From Cryptomeria japonica (lineage: Eukaryota > Streptophyta > Pinopsida > Cupressales > Cupressaceae): a stretch of 64,000 nucleotides of DNA. Location: NCBI RefSeq assembly GCF_030272615.1, contig NC_081407.1, positions 138,206,897 through 138,270,896 of the forward strand, written 5' to 3'. The notes below the pieces were generated by a model that did no database searches, was not told the origin of the DNA, and saw only the letters and a program-made list of their open reading frames with translations. This document shows, piece by piece, positions 1 through 10,803 of the stretch. Position numbers and translations under genes: made by a program. How positions within the stretch are numbered: the first letter of the stretch is position 1; each line of letters opens with the position of its first letter.

Positions 1-700
1 ACTTTATCTCACCGATTAATGACATCTCAAATTCTTTGCACATTTCATTTCCAAAGTTCTTGCATAAGGAGTCATTACCACAAAAAATAATATCATCAAC
101 AAATATGGTTGAGATCAGTATTCCATTGTCCTCATCATTCTTCATGTACATATTGTTGTTTTCACTTGTCCTTATAAAACCAATCTTGATCAAATAAGAG
201 TGCAGTCTTTCATACCATGCTCTAGGCGCTTGTTTCAGACCATATAAAGCTTTGTTTAGTTTACATACCTGATCTTTACTCTTGTCTTCAACAAATCCTT
301 CAGGTTGTTCAATATAAACTTCTTCTAGTATACCATTCAAAAATGCAGATTTAACATCCATTTGATATACCTTGAAATTTTTGAAAGCAGCATATGCCAA
401 CAATGTTCTTACTCCCTCAAGTCTAGCCACAGGTGCAAAAGTCTCACCATAATCTATTCCTTCTTCTTGAGCATAACCTTTGTAAACTAGTCTTGCTTTG
501 TTGTGAATGACCTCACCTTTTTCATTTAGCTTGTTTCTAAAAATCCACTTTGTACTGATTACATTTTTGTCCTTTGGTCTTGGGATCAGTGTCCATGAGT
601 CATTCTTCTTAATTTGATCAATCTCTTCTGTCATAGCATTTACCCAATCTTCACTGTTAAATGCCTCTTTTACTATTCATGGTTCAAATTTAGATATCAG
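1..700 (-). pseudogene. Ty1/copia reverse transcriptase, partial
   Basis: The minus strand encodes the N-terminal half of a copia-type RT. Recognisable in order: [12 protein letters not shown], the [12 protein letters not shown] block, [20 protein letters not shown], an [10 protein letters not shown] block, [22 protein letters not shown], and the catalytic FVDDIIF motif near 80-120. This is the polymerase that copies element RNA into DNA inside the virus-like particle. An in-frame TGA lies upstream near 680, where a Trp would be expected, separating it from the integrase frame. The stretch is otherwise open to the window edge and nearly matches the RT region of K at 25975-26230, so the family assignment is firm. 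Confidence 0.9.
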
Positions 701-844
701 AAATATGTTTTGTCTCAGTTTGTTCCTTGTCATCACTAGATCATCCTTATCTCCTATAATCTGACTTGATGCATGATGTCTTCTGACATATTTGGCTAAT
801 ATAGGCTCGGTGGGCTCTGTATGATCTTTGTCATCACTCGGTAA

Positions 845-1696
845 CTAGACATTATCTTCATTTTCTTCAATAGCTTTCTCAATAGGATTTCTCGGTTGAA
901 CATAAACAAATTCTTCATAATCTTCTGGTTCTTTGGAACTTCCTTCATCGTTTCTTTCTACAAGTTCATCAATTTTCACATTTGCACTTTCTACTATTTT
1001 GTTAGATGATTTGATCAGATATTTAAATGCTTTACTTCTAGAAGAATAACCAAGAAATGTTCCTTCCTCTCTTTTCTGATTAGACTTTCCATTTTTGTCA
1101 TCTTTGTGAACATAACATCTACTTCCAAAGATTTTAAAATAACTTACATTAGGTTTCTTATCATACCAGATTTCATATGGTGTCTTCATAGTTCCTTTCT
1201 TCAGTTGTACTCGGTTCAGGGTGTAAACTACAGTGCCGATTGCTTCTCTCCAAAATGTTTGAGGTACCCTCTTTTCTATCATCAGGGTTCTGGCACAATC
1301 TACAATTGATCTTTTTCTTCTCTCGGCTATCCCATTTTGTTGAGGTGTTCTAGGTGCAGACACTTGCCTTTTTATACCATGATCATTGCAAAATAAGTTA
1401 AATTCATCAAAGGTAAATTCTCCTCCTCTATCAGATCTAAGACATTTTAGTTGTCTTCCTGTTTCATTTTCAACTCTTGCCTTGTACCATTTAAACATTT
1501 GAAAAGCTTCAGATTTTTCTTTTAAAAACATAACTGACATCATCCTTGAGTAATCATCCACAAATAATATGAAATATTTATCACCATAATAACTTTGAAC
1601 TTTCATGGGACCATAAAGATCAGTGTGTACTAGATCTAAAATTCCTTTAGAAGTGTAGGACTTACTTGTAAACCTTGATCTTGTCATCTTACCCAT
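845..1696 (-). pseudogene. Ty1/copia integrase core
   Basis: A 283-residue open frame covers the catalytic core of a copia integrase, which joins element cDNA to chromosomal DNA. The three acidic residues are visible: Asp in LVHTDLYGPM (about residue 26), Asp in LRSDRGGEF (about residue 88) and Glu in QQNGIAERR (about residue 124). The following KPNVSYFKIFGSRCYVH and EGTFLGYSSRSKAFKY segments are typical of the copia C-terminal half. All catalytic residues are retained, unlike element E. The frame opens just after an in-frame stop next to the last residues of the zinc-binding region and ends in a TAG, so the original polyprotein is interrupted on both sides. Confidence 0.93.
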
Positions 1697-1982
1697 CTAG
1701 CATCCTTGGCACATAGCATTCTCAGGTTTTTCTAAGCTCGGTAGACCTCTTACTCGGTGCTTCTTACTTATTTTGATCAGATTATCAAAATTTACATGAC
1801 AAAACCTTTTATGCCATTAACTAGGTATCATCTATCTTTTCATAAAGATACTTGTTCCGAGTTGAGTCAAGATGAAATGTATTACCTTTTGTTTGTGTCC
1901 CGGTAGCAGCCAGCTTTCCATGTTTGTCATGAACTTTGATAATTCCTTTCTAAAATTCTATTCAGTATCTTGTATTGTTTAG
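1697..1982 (-). pseudogene. Gag-pre-integrase / HHCC zinc region remnant
   Basis: Between protease and integrase core, the minus strand shows broken pieces of the pre-integrase region. HKRFCHVNFDNLIKI is a typical copia zinc-binding start, followed by a stretch ending near ENAMCQGC just before an in-frame TAG. At least one frameshift (near 1820) and stops separate these from the upstream frame. The domain normally binds zinc and helps integrase contact DNA ends. Here it is inactive. Confidence 0.7.
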
Positions 1983-2603
1983 CTATGCTACACTCAACAA
2001 ATTGTATTTCAAACCTTCAACCCAGTATACATCATCACATTTATCATTGTCAAGAAGTGTGATAGAGCCTTTACCTTTTACCAAACATGGTGCATCATTA
2101 CCAAATCTTACATAGCCTCCATCATAGTCTTCTAATTTAACAAACTTGTGTTTATCACTTGTCATGTGATGTGAGCATCCACTGTCTATGATCCAAGAAT
2201 CATTATTATTTATGTGAGATATTAGGGCTTTTTCTTCATACCTTTCTTCATCTGATCCATCTTTAATAGCCACATAAACAACTTCAATTATATCTATTTC
2301 ATCAGATTTATCATCGTTGGATTCCTCATTAGCTACTAGGCATGTCTTTCTGTCTCTCCTTTCGAAGTCTCGGTGACCTCTGTATTGGTTGTCTTTCTGC
2401 CTGTTATCTCGGTATTCTCTCTTTTCACTAGATTCTTTGTCAGGACAGTTAGAAGCCATATGTCCTATTTTATCACAATTGAAACATTTTAAAGGTAGCT
2501 TTCCTTTATACTTACCTTTTCTTCTCGATAAACTTCTGGCTAATAATGCTTCAAACTCTTCTTTCTTTTTTATTTCCTCATACAGTTTGTGCACTTCTTC
2601 CAT
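1983..2603 (-). pseudogene. Ty1/copia Gag C-terminus (CCHC) plus aspartic protease
   Basis: This open frame of 206 residues joins the nucleocapsid knuckle and protease of a copia polyprotein. The knuckle CFNCDKIGHMASNC (about residues 40-53) binds RNA. The protease active site is WIIDSGCSHHMTSD (about residues 136-149), with the canonical Asp-Ser-Gly, followed by the copia-typical VRFGNDAPCLVKGKGSI. The frame is separated from the upstream Gag by about 110 bases with frame disruption, and ends at LKYNLLSVA where copia proteins normally run on into the pre-integrase domain. Confidence 0.92.
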
Positions 2604-2713
2604 GTTCTTATGAAATCTTTCACTTGCTCCACTGTGATTCCCTTCAGAGTACTTATTCTATCATTGTAATCATTAGATTCCCCAATATGAAAAGAACTGA
2701 ATGCAGATTCTAC

Positions 2714-3331
2714 TTAATTTACTAAAGACCCACTGTTATCAAAATTACTTAACTCAAATGCATGTAGCTTACCATTAGTAGCATCCAAAGAAACTGGCAT
2801 GTTAGGTACAGACCTTAGTTCATTGATTGCAGAGACTCGAATGGCATAAGCAGGTAGAAGGGTTCTCAACAACTTACTTGTTACATCCTTTTCTTCAATA
2901 GTTCCTCCTGCTCCTTTGATTTGATTGACAGTCTCCTTTAACCTTGTATTGTATTGGGTTATGTTCTCACCTTCATTCATTCTCATGGATTCAAGTTGTC
3001 CTCTTAGACTATCTACTTTTTCTCTTTGAACATGTTCATCACCGCCATACATAGATATGAGCTTAGTCCATATTGCTTTTGCATCATTGCAGCCTTCTAG
3101 ATCATTAAACTCTGAGTCGGTCAATGCTGATGTTATTTCAATCATAGCTTGAATATGTTCTTGCTTTGCCTTTATCTCTTCCAAGGTCATCAGGTTGGTG
3201 CTTGGTGTTATGTAATCATTCTCCAAATAATATGTTGCATATTCTCCAATTCCTGATAAATGCAGCTTCATCCTTTTCTGCCATGTGGAAAAACTTGACT
3301 TGTTCAGCTTTGGTGCATCCCATTTATACAT
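2714..3331 (-). pseudogene. Ty1/copia Gag, UBN2-type capsid domain
   Basis: This open frame of 205 residues begins with ATG 64 bases after the end of the 5' LTR, the usual place for a copia Gag start. It opens with MYKWDAPKLNKSSFSTWQ, the N-terminal block of plant copia Gag, and contains AKAIWTKLISMYGG and the long helical segment MRMNEGENITQYNTRL, characteristic of UBN2-type capsids. The protein would assemble the cytoplasmic virus-like particle. The frame closes at a TAA before the CCHC region, so the original single Gag-Pol frame is broken. Confidence 0.92.
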
Positions 3332-3380
3332 CTTCGGATCTTTGCCTCAAGTACCTTTAAAATTTTCTTCCGGAGTCCAA

Positions 3381-3395
3381 AGCTCTGATACCAAT
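3381..3395 (-). promoter_or_regulatory. Primer-binding site of C1 (initiator-Met tRNA)
   Basis: The minus strand reads TGGTATCAGAGC two bases after the LTR. This is the standard plant retrotransposon primer site, complementary to the 3' end of initiator-Met tRNA. It fixes the inner LTR edge at 3396. Confidence 0.95.
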
Positions 3396-4876
3396 TGTGA
3401 AGTTCTGATGCCAATAGCTAACAAGATGAGAGGGGGGGGTGAATCATACAACCTTAATCTTCCATAAAATCAACAGATTCAACCTCGATAACTTATACTT
3501 CAGCAATATAACCAAAAACTGCTAAACATGCAAACTCATAAACACATAATCATCATAACACATATAACGCCATATTTAACATGGAAACCCAAATAGGGAA
3601 AAACCACTATGGGATTTTGGACCCACTAAGAAATATACTCTTCTAGAGTATGCTCGGTTAAAAGCAAATCCTATTAAAGATTACAAACACATTGCTAGAT
3701 GTGACCCGGTTAAGGGATTTTCCTCAGATCTGTCAGGATCTTCACTTTGTTAGAAGTGACCTTGTCAAAGGATTTCAAACACTCATTTAGAATGTTACCT
3801 TGCTAGAGGGTTTACAAATAAGACTGTTAAGTCCACTCAGTTAAGAGATTTCGTGTTACTTATAGAATAAACAACAGTAATAATATATATCTGCAACTTC
3901 ACATCTAAAATGCTAAAGCAGATTCTTATTTTCTCAAAACAATCTTGTCATAGGACTTATCTTGTCCCTCTGCTGGGCTCCTTACTCTGTTATTCAAAAC
4001 AGGTCTTCAAGATTTTGTGCTTGGTAATCACTATGTAGCATCCCTGTGCTTACACTTGCCTGCATACATTGTTTATCAACAATTCCTTATTCATAAACAA
4101 TTTTAACCGCTTAATCTCCTTGATCACATTTCCCATGATCAATCTTAGCCGTCAGATCTTCAATATTGACCAGGTTCAATGTATCATTCGATCTGAAAAT
4201 ATTTTACCTCTCCTAGGGACTTGCATTCCTTTCTTGGAACTTGTACAAGGTTATTGCGGTTCAATTTGCACTGTAGATCTTCCACCTGATTTTCCATTGC
4301 CGTAGATCTTTAACAAACTTCATGCATGGCATACCAATCATTTATACATCTCGAGCCCATCAACATCCTTCATTAAATAATGCTTTTATCCATCCAATGC
4401 GATCTATCATAACTCGGTTACAACTCAGTAAATACTAAACTTTACTCGGTAGACATTCCACCTTCATTAACCAATATCGATAACCTTAGGGTTTACCGAC
4501 TAGGTTCTTTTCTTGGTGACATAGTATAGTATTAACCTTACAATCAACAACATTTGTAGGATATAAAAACAATCTAAACATCATGATCTCATCATTGTCT
4601 AACTCGGTAATAGTTTCCCATCGAATAACTTATTTCTCCCCTTATTCATCACATTCTTTTTGTGTCTTCTACTGACATCTTAATTCTCTTCAAATCAATC
4701 TTCTCAAGATATGCCAACATCATACTGAATCAGAAAATCAATTTCTTGACATCAATGACAAAATAATGTTATAAAGATAGTCATCATCCTTTTTTAGTTA
4801 TATCAAATAATCTTCAACAACCTTCTCAATATCCTTATTGAAATGCTAACAATCTTCTTCTATTGAAATGCCAACA
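3396..4876 (-). repeat. 5' LTR of C1
   Basis: The LTR is 1,481 bp and begins TGTTGGCATTTC at 4876 and ends TTCACA at 3396, read on the minus strand. Near its 3' end is the GATTCACCCCC...CTCTCA block shared by most LTRs here. Near the 5' end the minus strand carries TTTTGTCATTGATGTC. The same LTR family occurs at 24760-25974, 27577-29071 and 45781-47252. It would carry promoter and polyadenylation signals, but I could not place them with confidence. Confidence 0.93.
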
Positions 4877-5600
4877 GTAATTCTATAAATTTATCTCTTT
4901 GGATGTAAAAAGTATAAAGAATAGTTGAATATATAGTTAATCTATAGGAACAAGGATAGGTAGGAGACATAAGGAGGTTGTTCACAAGTACTTGGGTGTT
5001 GGGATTTTGGTGGAAAAGAGGAGAATGGAGGCGAATATATTGTAATCATATTTATTATTGATAATACATACTTTACCTCTCTTCTTGGTTGAATATTTTA
5101 TTGCATGGGTTTCTCCACATAAATCAAATGCTATGTGGTATTCTTATGTCGTTTATTTGTACCCCATTGCTACTATTTTATCTTGATGTTATTCTTTATT
5201 ATTTGTTCTTATAAGTTCACATAAGGTTTATTAAGTATGATATGTAGGATAATGTTTTGACATCATTAAGAAAAAGGATCTAATCACAGTTTTCTACATT
5301 AAGGCAACTTAATTTTTAGATTTCCATATGTTTAATATTTTTATGTTGTAGTTATATAGGCCTTGTATCTCATTCTTTTATTGGTTTATTGGATAGAAAT
5401 TGATATTCACAAGATTTAGTATTGAATCTATTTATTTTCCAATACACATAACTTTTAATCTTTTTTTAGTTTTAAACAACAGGCTCACATTATAACTTGC
5501 ATAGATACTTCTTACACTTGGAGATGGGGAGAGATACAAAAATGAAAGAAAAATGAGAGAGAGAAGGAAGACAAGGAAGGAGGGAGAGAGAGGGAAGGAG
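4877..5600. other. Gene-free DNA with a purine-rich end
   Basis: I see no convincing coding region, LTR or RNA gene here. The sequence is AT-rich. From about 5520 to 5600 the plus strand becomes almost pure purine (GAGAGAGAAGGAAG-like), directly before the telomere-like array. Confidence 0.5.
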
Positions 5601-6745
5601 CTAAACCCTATTCATCAACCCTAGGTTCTAAAGAATATAAGCTAAACCCTCAACCCTAGGTCCTAAATCCTATACACTAAATCCTTTTCCCTCTACCATA
5701 AACCCTAAAACTTAAACAATTTACCCTATACCCTCAACCCTAAACCTTATCCATGAAACCTAGGCCCTAAATCCTATATGATAAATACTCAACCCTATGC
5801 CCTCAACCCTAAAACCTATCCCTAAACCCTAGGCCCTAAAGCCTATATGTTAAACCCTCAATGTTATACAATATACCCTCAACCCTATACCTTATACCCT
5901 CAACCCTAAACCATAAACCCAATACCATCAACCTTAAGCCTTATAACCTATATACTAAACCCTCAACCATCCATCATCAATTGTAACCCCTAAATTGTAT
6001 ATCTTATACCTTCAACCCTAACCCTATCCCTCAACCCTACACCTTAAAGACTATATCCTAAACCCTCAACCCTATACCCTAAACTCTCCTCCTTAACCTT
6101 AGAATTTGAAGCCTATACACTAAAACCTCAACCCTATACAATCAACTCTATATCTAATACCCTTAATTCTATCCATCAACATTAGGACTTAAATACTATA
6201 TGCTAACCCTCAACCCTGAACCTATCCCTCAATCCTAGGCCCTAAAATCTATATGCTAAACACTCAACACCATACCATATACCCCTAATCATAATCCCTT
6301 AACCATTTACCTCAACCCTAAACACTATCTCTTAGCCATAGCCCCTAAAACATATACACTAAGCCCTTGACCATCTAACATCAATTCTATCAGATTTCCA
6401 CAATCCTTGATATTTAAGTAAACAACACCTAGATTTGATTGTGTGCAAGTTTTCAATCATCAACATTTTGGATCACACTCCATGATCCATAATTAGGATG
6501 AATGAGAGCTCAACTAGATGAAAAAATCTCATTCATCTCGATGATGGATTATAGAGTGTGATCCCAAACATTTATGATTAAAAACTTACACAATCAAATC
6601 CAAAAGTTGTTTACTTAATCATCTAACATCAATTGTAAACCCTAAACACTAAACCATTGACACTAAACTCTATAACATATACACTCAGCCCTAAACCTAT
6701 AACTCAACCCTAGACACTAAATCCCTTACTCTAAACCATCAAACC
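5601..6745 (+). repeat. Degenerate telomere-like (CCCTAAA-related) array
   Basis: About 1.1 kb is built from variants of AACCCT, CCCTAAA, CAACCCTA and CCCTATACC, i.e. the C-rich strand of the plant telomere heptamer in decayed form. A longer, irregular unit recurs, best recognised by GGCCCTAAA followed by CTATATG and CTCAACCC (near 5762, 5831 and 6236, with weaker copies near 5655, 5935, 6100, 6185 and 6340). The array is flanked by non-telomeric DNA on both sides and interrupted by a foldback element, so it is interstitial rather than a chromosome end. Confidence 0.85.
6414..6618. mobile_element. Foldback / MITE-like element inside the telomere-like array
   Basis: The two halves are an imperfect inverted repeat of roughly 95-100 bp arms around a short centre near 6520. 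The outer ends are a perfect inverted pair, TTAAGTAAACAA at 6414 and TTGTTTACTTAA ending at 6618. Inner matches include GGATCACACTCCATGATCCA against its near reverse complement around 6545-6565. No coding capacity. A 15-bp direct repeat, CATCTAACATCAATT, flanks it at 6372-6386 and 6620-6634. This could be a long target duplication or simply two array units. Confidence 0.7.
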
Positions 6746-6766
6746 TATACACTCAACCATATATGG

Positions 6767-7761
6767 TGTAGGAGCACCTCATGACTAAGATAATAAGAGA
6801 AATAAATGATAAAGGAAGAAATTTCAAATGCATCAAATCTGAGGTCTTAATTTGCCAAGACAAGGAAGAAATCATCGAATTTCTAGAAGTGTTCTCGATA
6901 TGACAGTTTTGTCTACGGTTTTGCAAAGAAATGGCCTTACCTTGCTGATTCTTCATTAGTGGTTCACAGCTTTGAAGGGGATGCAAGTATGGCCAATGTT
7001 TTTTAGGATTTTTAAGGCCTTTTGTAGGTTAGGACCAGTTGGAGGCAAGGGTTTGATGTATTAAGGTGGGAAACTCCATGTGGCCATCGACAAGTGTAAG
7101 CAAACATGTCTCACATCAGGGGTTAACGGTTTGATCATGGCCTAAGACTTAGGATTTGGTGTATTTGCAATGGCTTAAGAGTATTACTTGAGTTTTTTAG
7201 GTGAGTTAAGTTATGTGTCTACACACTCCTTTGTAAAATAGGCCTAATTGGGCTATATCGGTCTCCTAACCAAAGTAGGGTTTGGATTCTTGTGTTCCCT
7301 ATTGGTAAGAACCCTTAGGATATGTTTTGTAACTCCCAAAGGGGTATCCAAATACGGGATTTGTTGTCTGGTCTTTTGGAGAAATAAAGAGTTAAGTGTA
7401 GAAAACTGGTCTGGCAGGGCTACTAGGTTTTGTAGACCTTGTTGCACTAGTTATCCAAACTGGTAGAGGGAACCTGAACTCAGTGGTTGAAGGAGGTCTC
7501 CCTAACCTAGGGGACTTAAAATCAAACCTTAATTAGCCATTGTTTCATTGGAGAAGGGACCAAACCATTTCTGACCATAGAGACTTTATGCCAATAAATT
7601 AAAGAGACCTTGTACCAGTAGTCTTCTATTTCAGAGAAAGGGATGTGGGATTTGTCAAAATGATGTTCCTTAACCCCTAGAGTGTTGTGTGATTTCTAGG
7701 GTCCTTGGTGTGTTCTTGGATTAGGGGAACCTATCCTATACCGACAACTGGACTCTCTACA
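6767..7761 (+). repeat. 5' LTR of G
   Basis: The LTR is 995 bp, starts TGTAGGAGCACC and ends CTCTCTACA just before a decayed primer site. Short open frames inside it (for example 7248-7466) have no protein similarity I can recognise and are treated as chance. The bases TATGG precede both this LTR and the 3' LTR start, so the true LTR could begin a few bases earlier. Confidence 0.85.
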
Positions 7762-7768
7762 TCATTTT

Positions 7769-7780
7769 TGGTCTTAGAGC
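7769..7780 (+). promoter_or_regulatory. Primer-binding site of G, decayed
   Basis: TGGTCTTAGAGC differs at two positions from the TGGTATCAGAGC initiator-Met site used by the other elements. It sits seven bases inside the 5' LTR end. Confidence 0.7.
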
Positions 7781-7814
7781 GAAGGAGGAATCCTTTTGGG
7801 AAGAAGAATAGTAC

Positions 7815-9008
7815 ATGTCAGTAGAAGAATCAGTGGGTGAGGCTAGAAGAATGCCTCCAAAGATGACAAATGTGGAACTTTCCAAGATGGTGCAAGAGAA
7901 CAGAGAAGAAAATGATCATCTTAGAAGATTGATTGAGAACTTGGAAGGCAGTCTAGAGAGAGGACCTGATGGCTTGAAGGAAGTGGGAGAAGAGGAGAAC
8001 CCACAAGGGCAGGAAGAAGAGGAAGTTCTTGTAGAGCATAGGTACTTGGTCAATGCCTTGAAGTCTATGGAGAGGAGAACCATGGACCATAAATCAAACC
8101 TTCCTATTTTTAGTGGGAAGATGGATGCTGATGGAGTGATGGACTGGATAGAGTCCTTGAACAATTTTTTTGAATGTGAAGACATTTATAACAACCAAAA
8201 GATGAAGATTGCCAAGTCCAAAATGCAAGGAGCAACCCTAACATGGTGGAATTTTGTGCAAGGAGAAAGAGTGAAAGAGGGAAGAGGAATGATCATCTCT
8301 TGGAAGAAGATTATTACAAAGATCAAGGGAGTATATGTACTGAAGGACTACGAAGTCCAATTACACAAGAGAATGCAGAATCTCAGACAGAAAGAGATGG
8401 ATGTGTTTGCCTATACTAAATAATTTCATAAATTGAGTATAAAGTCTAAGAAGGTTGAAGATGTAAGTGAAAGAGTGGAAAGGTATCTAAATGGCCTAAG
8501 GTGGAACATACAGGAGGAGTTGAACCTCTTGTGCCCTGAAACTGTTCATAGATGCTATCAGTTAGCATTAAAGGTAGAGGAGAAGCTCAAAATAAGGAAA
8601 GAGAAGAGCAATAGAGGAAGGGGTAAGCAACCAAGAGGAAGGAGAAACTTCAAAGGAAGAGGATCAAATTTTGAATTCCAAGGAGAGAGAAGTCAAGATT
8701 CCTCAAGGAATGACAACAACAACAAAGGCAACTTCAGAGGTAGAAGGCCAAGTTTTAGAGGAATATCATTAGGAAGAAGAGCAAGACCAATAAAATGTTT
8801 TAACTGCAACCAAGAGGGACACATTGCCAGCAGATGCTCGAAGAAGATGGGGTATAGTTCCCAAGGAGAAAGGAGAGCCAATCTAACCCAAGAATCAAAT
8901 TACCAAGGTATTAGTAAACCTAATTCATATGGTTATCCAGAGACCAGAGAGGCACTAATGCTGAGAAGAACCCTCTTGAAGGTACCAACACCTATGGAGC
9001 CACCTTAG
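7815..9008 (+). pseudogene. Ty3/gypsy Gag
   Basis: One reading frame spans this Gag, interrupted by a TAA at 8421-8423 and ended by a TAG at 9006-9008. The N-terminus (about 85 residues) is acidic and coiled-coil-like. Next comes a retrotransposon Gag capsid region with LPIFSGKMDADGVMDWIE and GATLTWWNF (about residues 95-145). After the internal stop it continues to a basic Arg/Gly-rich segment (GRGKQPRGRRNFKGRG) and one CCHC knuckle, CFNCNQEGHIASRC. The protein would form the particle and package RNA. The start was chosen because it is the first ATG after the primer site that stays in frame with the capsid region. Confidence 0.9.
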
Positions 9009-9062
9009 AGGAAGTCTATCTTCCACACCACTTGCCAATCAGGAGGAAAGGTATATAAAGTT

Positions 9063-9482
9063 TTGGTTGACTTAGGGTCTTCTGAGAATTTTGTGTCAAT
9101 AGAAATGGTAGAGAAGTTGATACTGAGGAGGATACCCCATCCATACCCCTATAAGGTGTCTTGGCTCACAAAAGGGCCACAAACTCTTGTAGAAGAGCGG
9201 TCATGGGTAGAATTCCAGATAGGAGCTTATAAAGATAAGATTTTGTTTGATGTTGTTAACATGGATGCTTGTCACCTCTTGTTTGGAAGACCATGGCAGT
9301 ATGACCTCAAAGCACACCATGATGGCTTTAGGAATACCTATTCCATCACAAAGAATGACAAGGTCATAGAGCTACTGCTCCTAACTGAAAACAATGAAGA
9401 GCAGAAAGAAACTAAGTCCAAGGTGATGATGATGGAGGACAAACTATTCCTCAAGGAGATAAAGATGGAAGAAGGAATATGA
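9063..9482 (+). pseudogene. Ty3/gypsy aspartic protease
   Basis: The segment has the usual layout of a plant gypsy protease: active-site strand VLVDLGSSENFVS, then PHPYPYKVSWL, a mid-domain VEFQIGAYKDKILFDVV, and CHLLFGRPWQYD near the end. The catalytic triplet normally reads Asp-Ser/Thr-Gly. Here it reads Asp-Leu-Gly (codons 9069-9077), which would be expected to impair activity. It lies in the same frame as Gag and ends in a TGA at 9480-9482. Remnant R (54651-55031) carries a related protease. Confidence 0.88.
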
Positions 9483-9488
9483 TTTACA

Positions 9489-10782
9489 TTGCTTCCAATA
9501 CCAACCTCAAAGGGGAAGCCTTCTATAGATGACAGAGCACAAGGAAAGGACAAGGATCTTAGTCCGGAAGTGAAGGAGATCATTGGTAAATACCAAGGCA
9601 TAGTTGCAGATGGAGTACCAAGGAGTTTTCCGCCAATGAGAGAGATCAATCACTATATTGATGTGATCCCAGGGGCAACTCACACCACAACAAAATGATG
9701 AGATGACAAGGTAGATTCAAGAGTTGCTAGACTCTTATCTAATTGGAAAGAGTCTTAGCCCATGTGCAGTATCGGCAATTTTGGCACCCAAAAAGGATGG
9801 AACATGGAGGCTTTGTACTGACTCAAGAGATCTCAACAAGATCACCATAAGGTATATATTTCCAATGCTTAGGATAGAGGAATTGCTTGATTGTTTGAGG
9901 GGTGCAAAATATTTTTCTAAAGTTGATTTAAAGAGTGGATACCACCAAATTTGAATTAGGCCTGGTGATGAGTGGAAAACAACCTTCAAAATAAATGAAG
10001 GGTTGTATGAATGGAAGGTTATGCCATTTGGTTTGTCTAACACCCCAAGTACATTCATGAGACTCATGAATGAAGTTTTGAAAGAATTCATAGGGAAGCT
10101 TGTAATAGTGTATTTGGATGACATCCTAGTACTTAGTAGGGCAAAGGAAGAATACTTGAGGCATCTAGACATGGTTTTGAAAAGATTGAGTGAAGAGGAA
10201 TTGATGATCAATATGGAGAAGTGTTTGTTCATGCAGACAGAGCTCATATACCTAGGATTTGTGATCTCCAAGGGTCACTTGAAGATGGATTTGGATAAGG
10301 TAAATGCAATTCTTTCTTGGCCTACTCCTAAGACTATTGGTGAAGTTAGAAGTTTCCATGGATTAGCTACATTTTATAGAAAGTTCATAAGAGTTTTCAG
10401 TCAGATATGTGCTCCAATGTTGGAAACCATAAAAGGTGGTCAAAAGAGTAGGTTTTCTTGGATAAAGGAGGCAGATGAGGCATTTGAGACTCTCAAGAAA
10501 AAGGTAGCTCAACAACCGGTACTTGCTTTACCTAATTTTAACAAAGCGTTTCAGATTGAATGTGATGCTAGTCATGTGGCCATAGGAGCAGTCATAAGCC
10601 AAGAAGGCAGACCTACAACATTCTTTAGTGAAAAAATAAATGAGGCAAAGAGAACATATTCTTCTTATGACCTAGAAATGTATGCACTAGTTCAAACATT
10701 GAAAAAATGGAGACACTATCTGCTACCAAAGGAATTTGTGGTCTACACTGACAACCAAGCCTTGAGTTTCATTAACAGTTAA
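9489..10782 (+). pseudogene. Ty3/gypsy reverse transcriptase and RNase H
   Basis: The N-terminal linker (9489-9698) includes FPPMREINHYIDVIPGA. A frameshift near 9700-9724 follows. RT then shows [51 protein letters not shown] and the catalytic VYLDDILV (about 10110-10133). A stop near 9952 interrupts it. RNase H follows with [30 protein letters not shown] and [14 protein letters not shown], retaining the acidic residues, and closes at a TAA at 10780-10782. RT copies the RNA and RNase H degrades the template. Confidence 0.94.
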
Positions 10783-10803
10783 GAAAAGATAAGCCATAAG
10801 CAT

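Larger units (their letters stand above)
1..4876 (-). mobile_element. Ty1/copia LTR retrotransposon C1, 3' part outside window
   Basis: Read on the minus strand this is a 5' LTR (3396-4876), a primer-binding site, Gag, zinc knuckle and protease, integrase and the first part of RT, which is the Ty1/copia gene order (integrase before RT). RNase H and the 3' LTR lie left of base 1. The base after the LTR begins a candidate target duplication, GTAAT (4877-4881), whose partner is outside the window. The LTR starts TGTTGGCATTTC and ends TTCACA on the minus strand. The same family supplies element K and solo LTR C on this window. Frames are broken by a few stops and shifts, so this copy looks inactive. 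Confidence 0.93.

Noticed and set aside
3381-3395. tRNA gene at TGGTATCAGAGC sites
   Set aside because: Only the short primer-site complement is present. No cloverleaf could be formed from the surrounding bases at any of these sites.
5601-6745. A chromosome end (true telomere)
   Set aside because: Repeats are heavily degenerate, interrupted by a foldback element and flanked on both sides by other DNA.
7248-7466. Small genes in the 5' LTR of G
   Set aside because: Overlapping frames on both strands inside an LTR, with no similarity and no conserved context.
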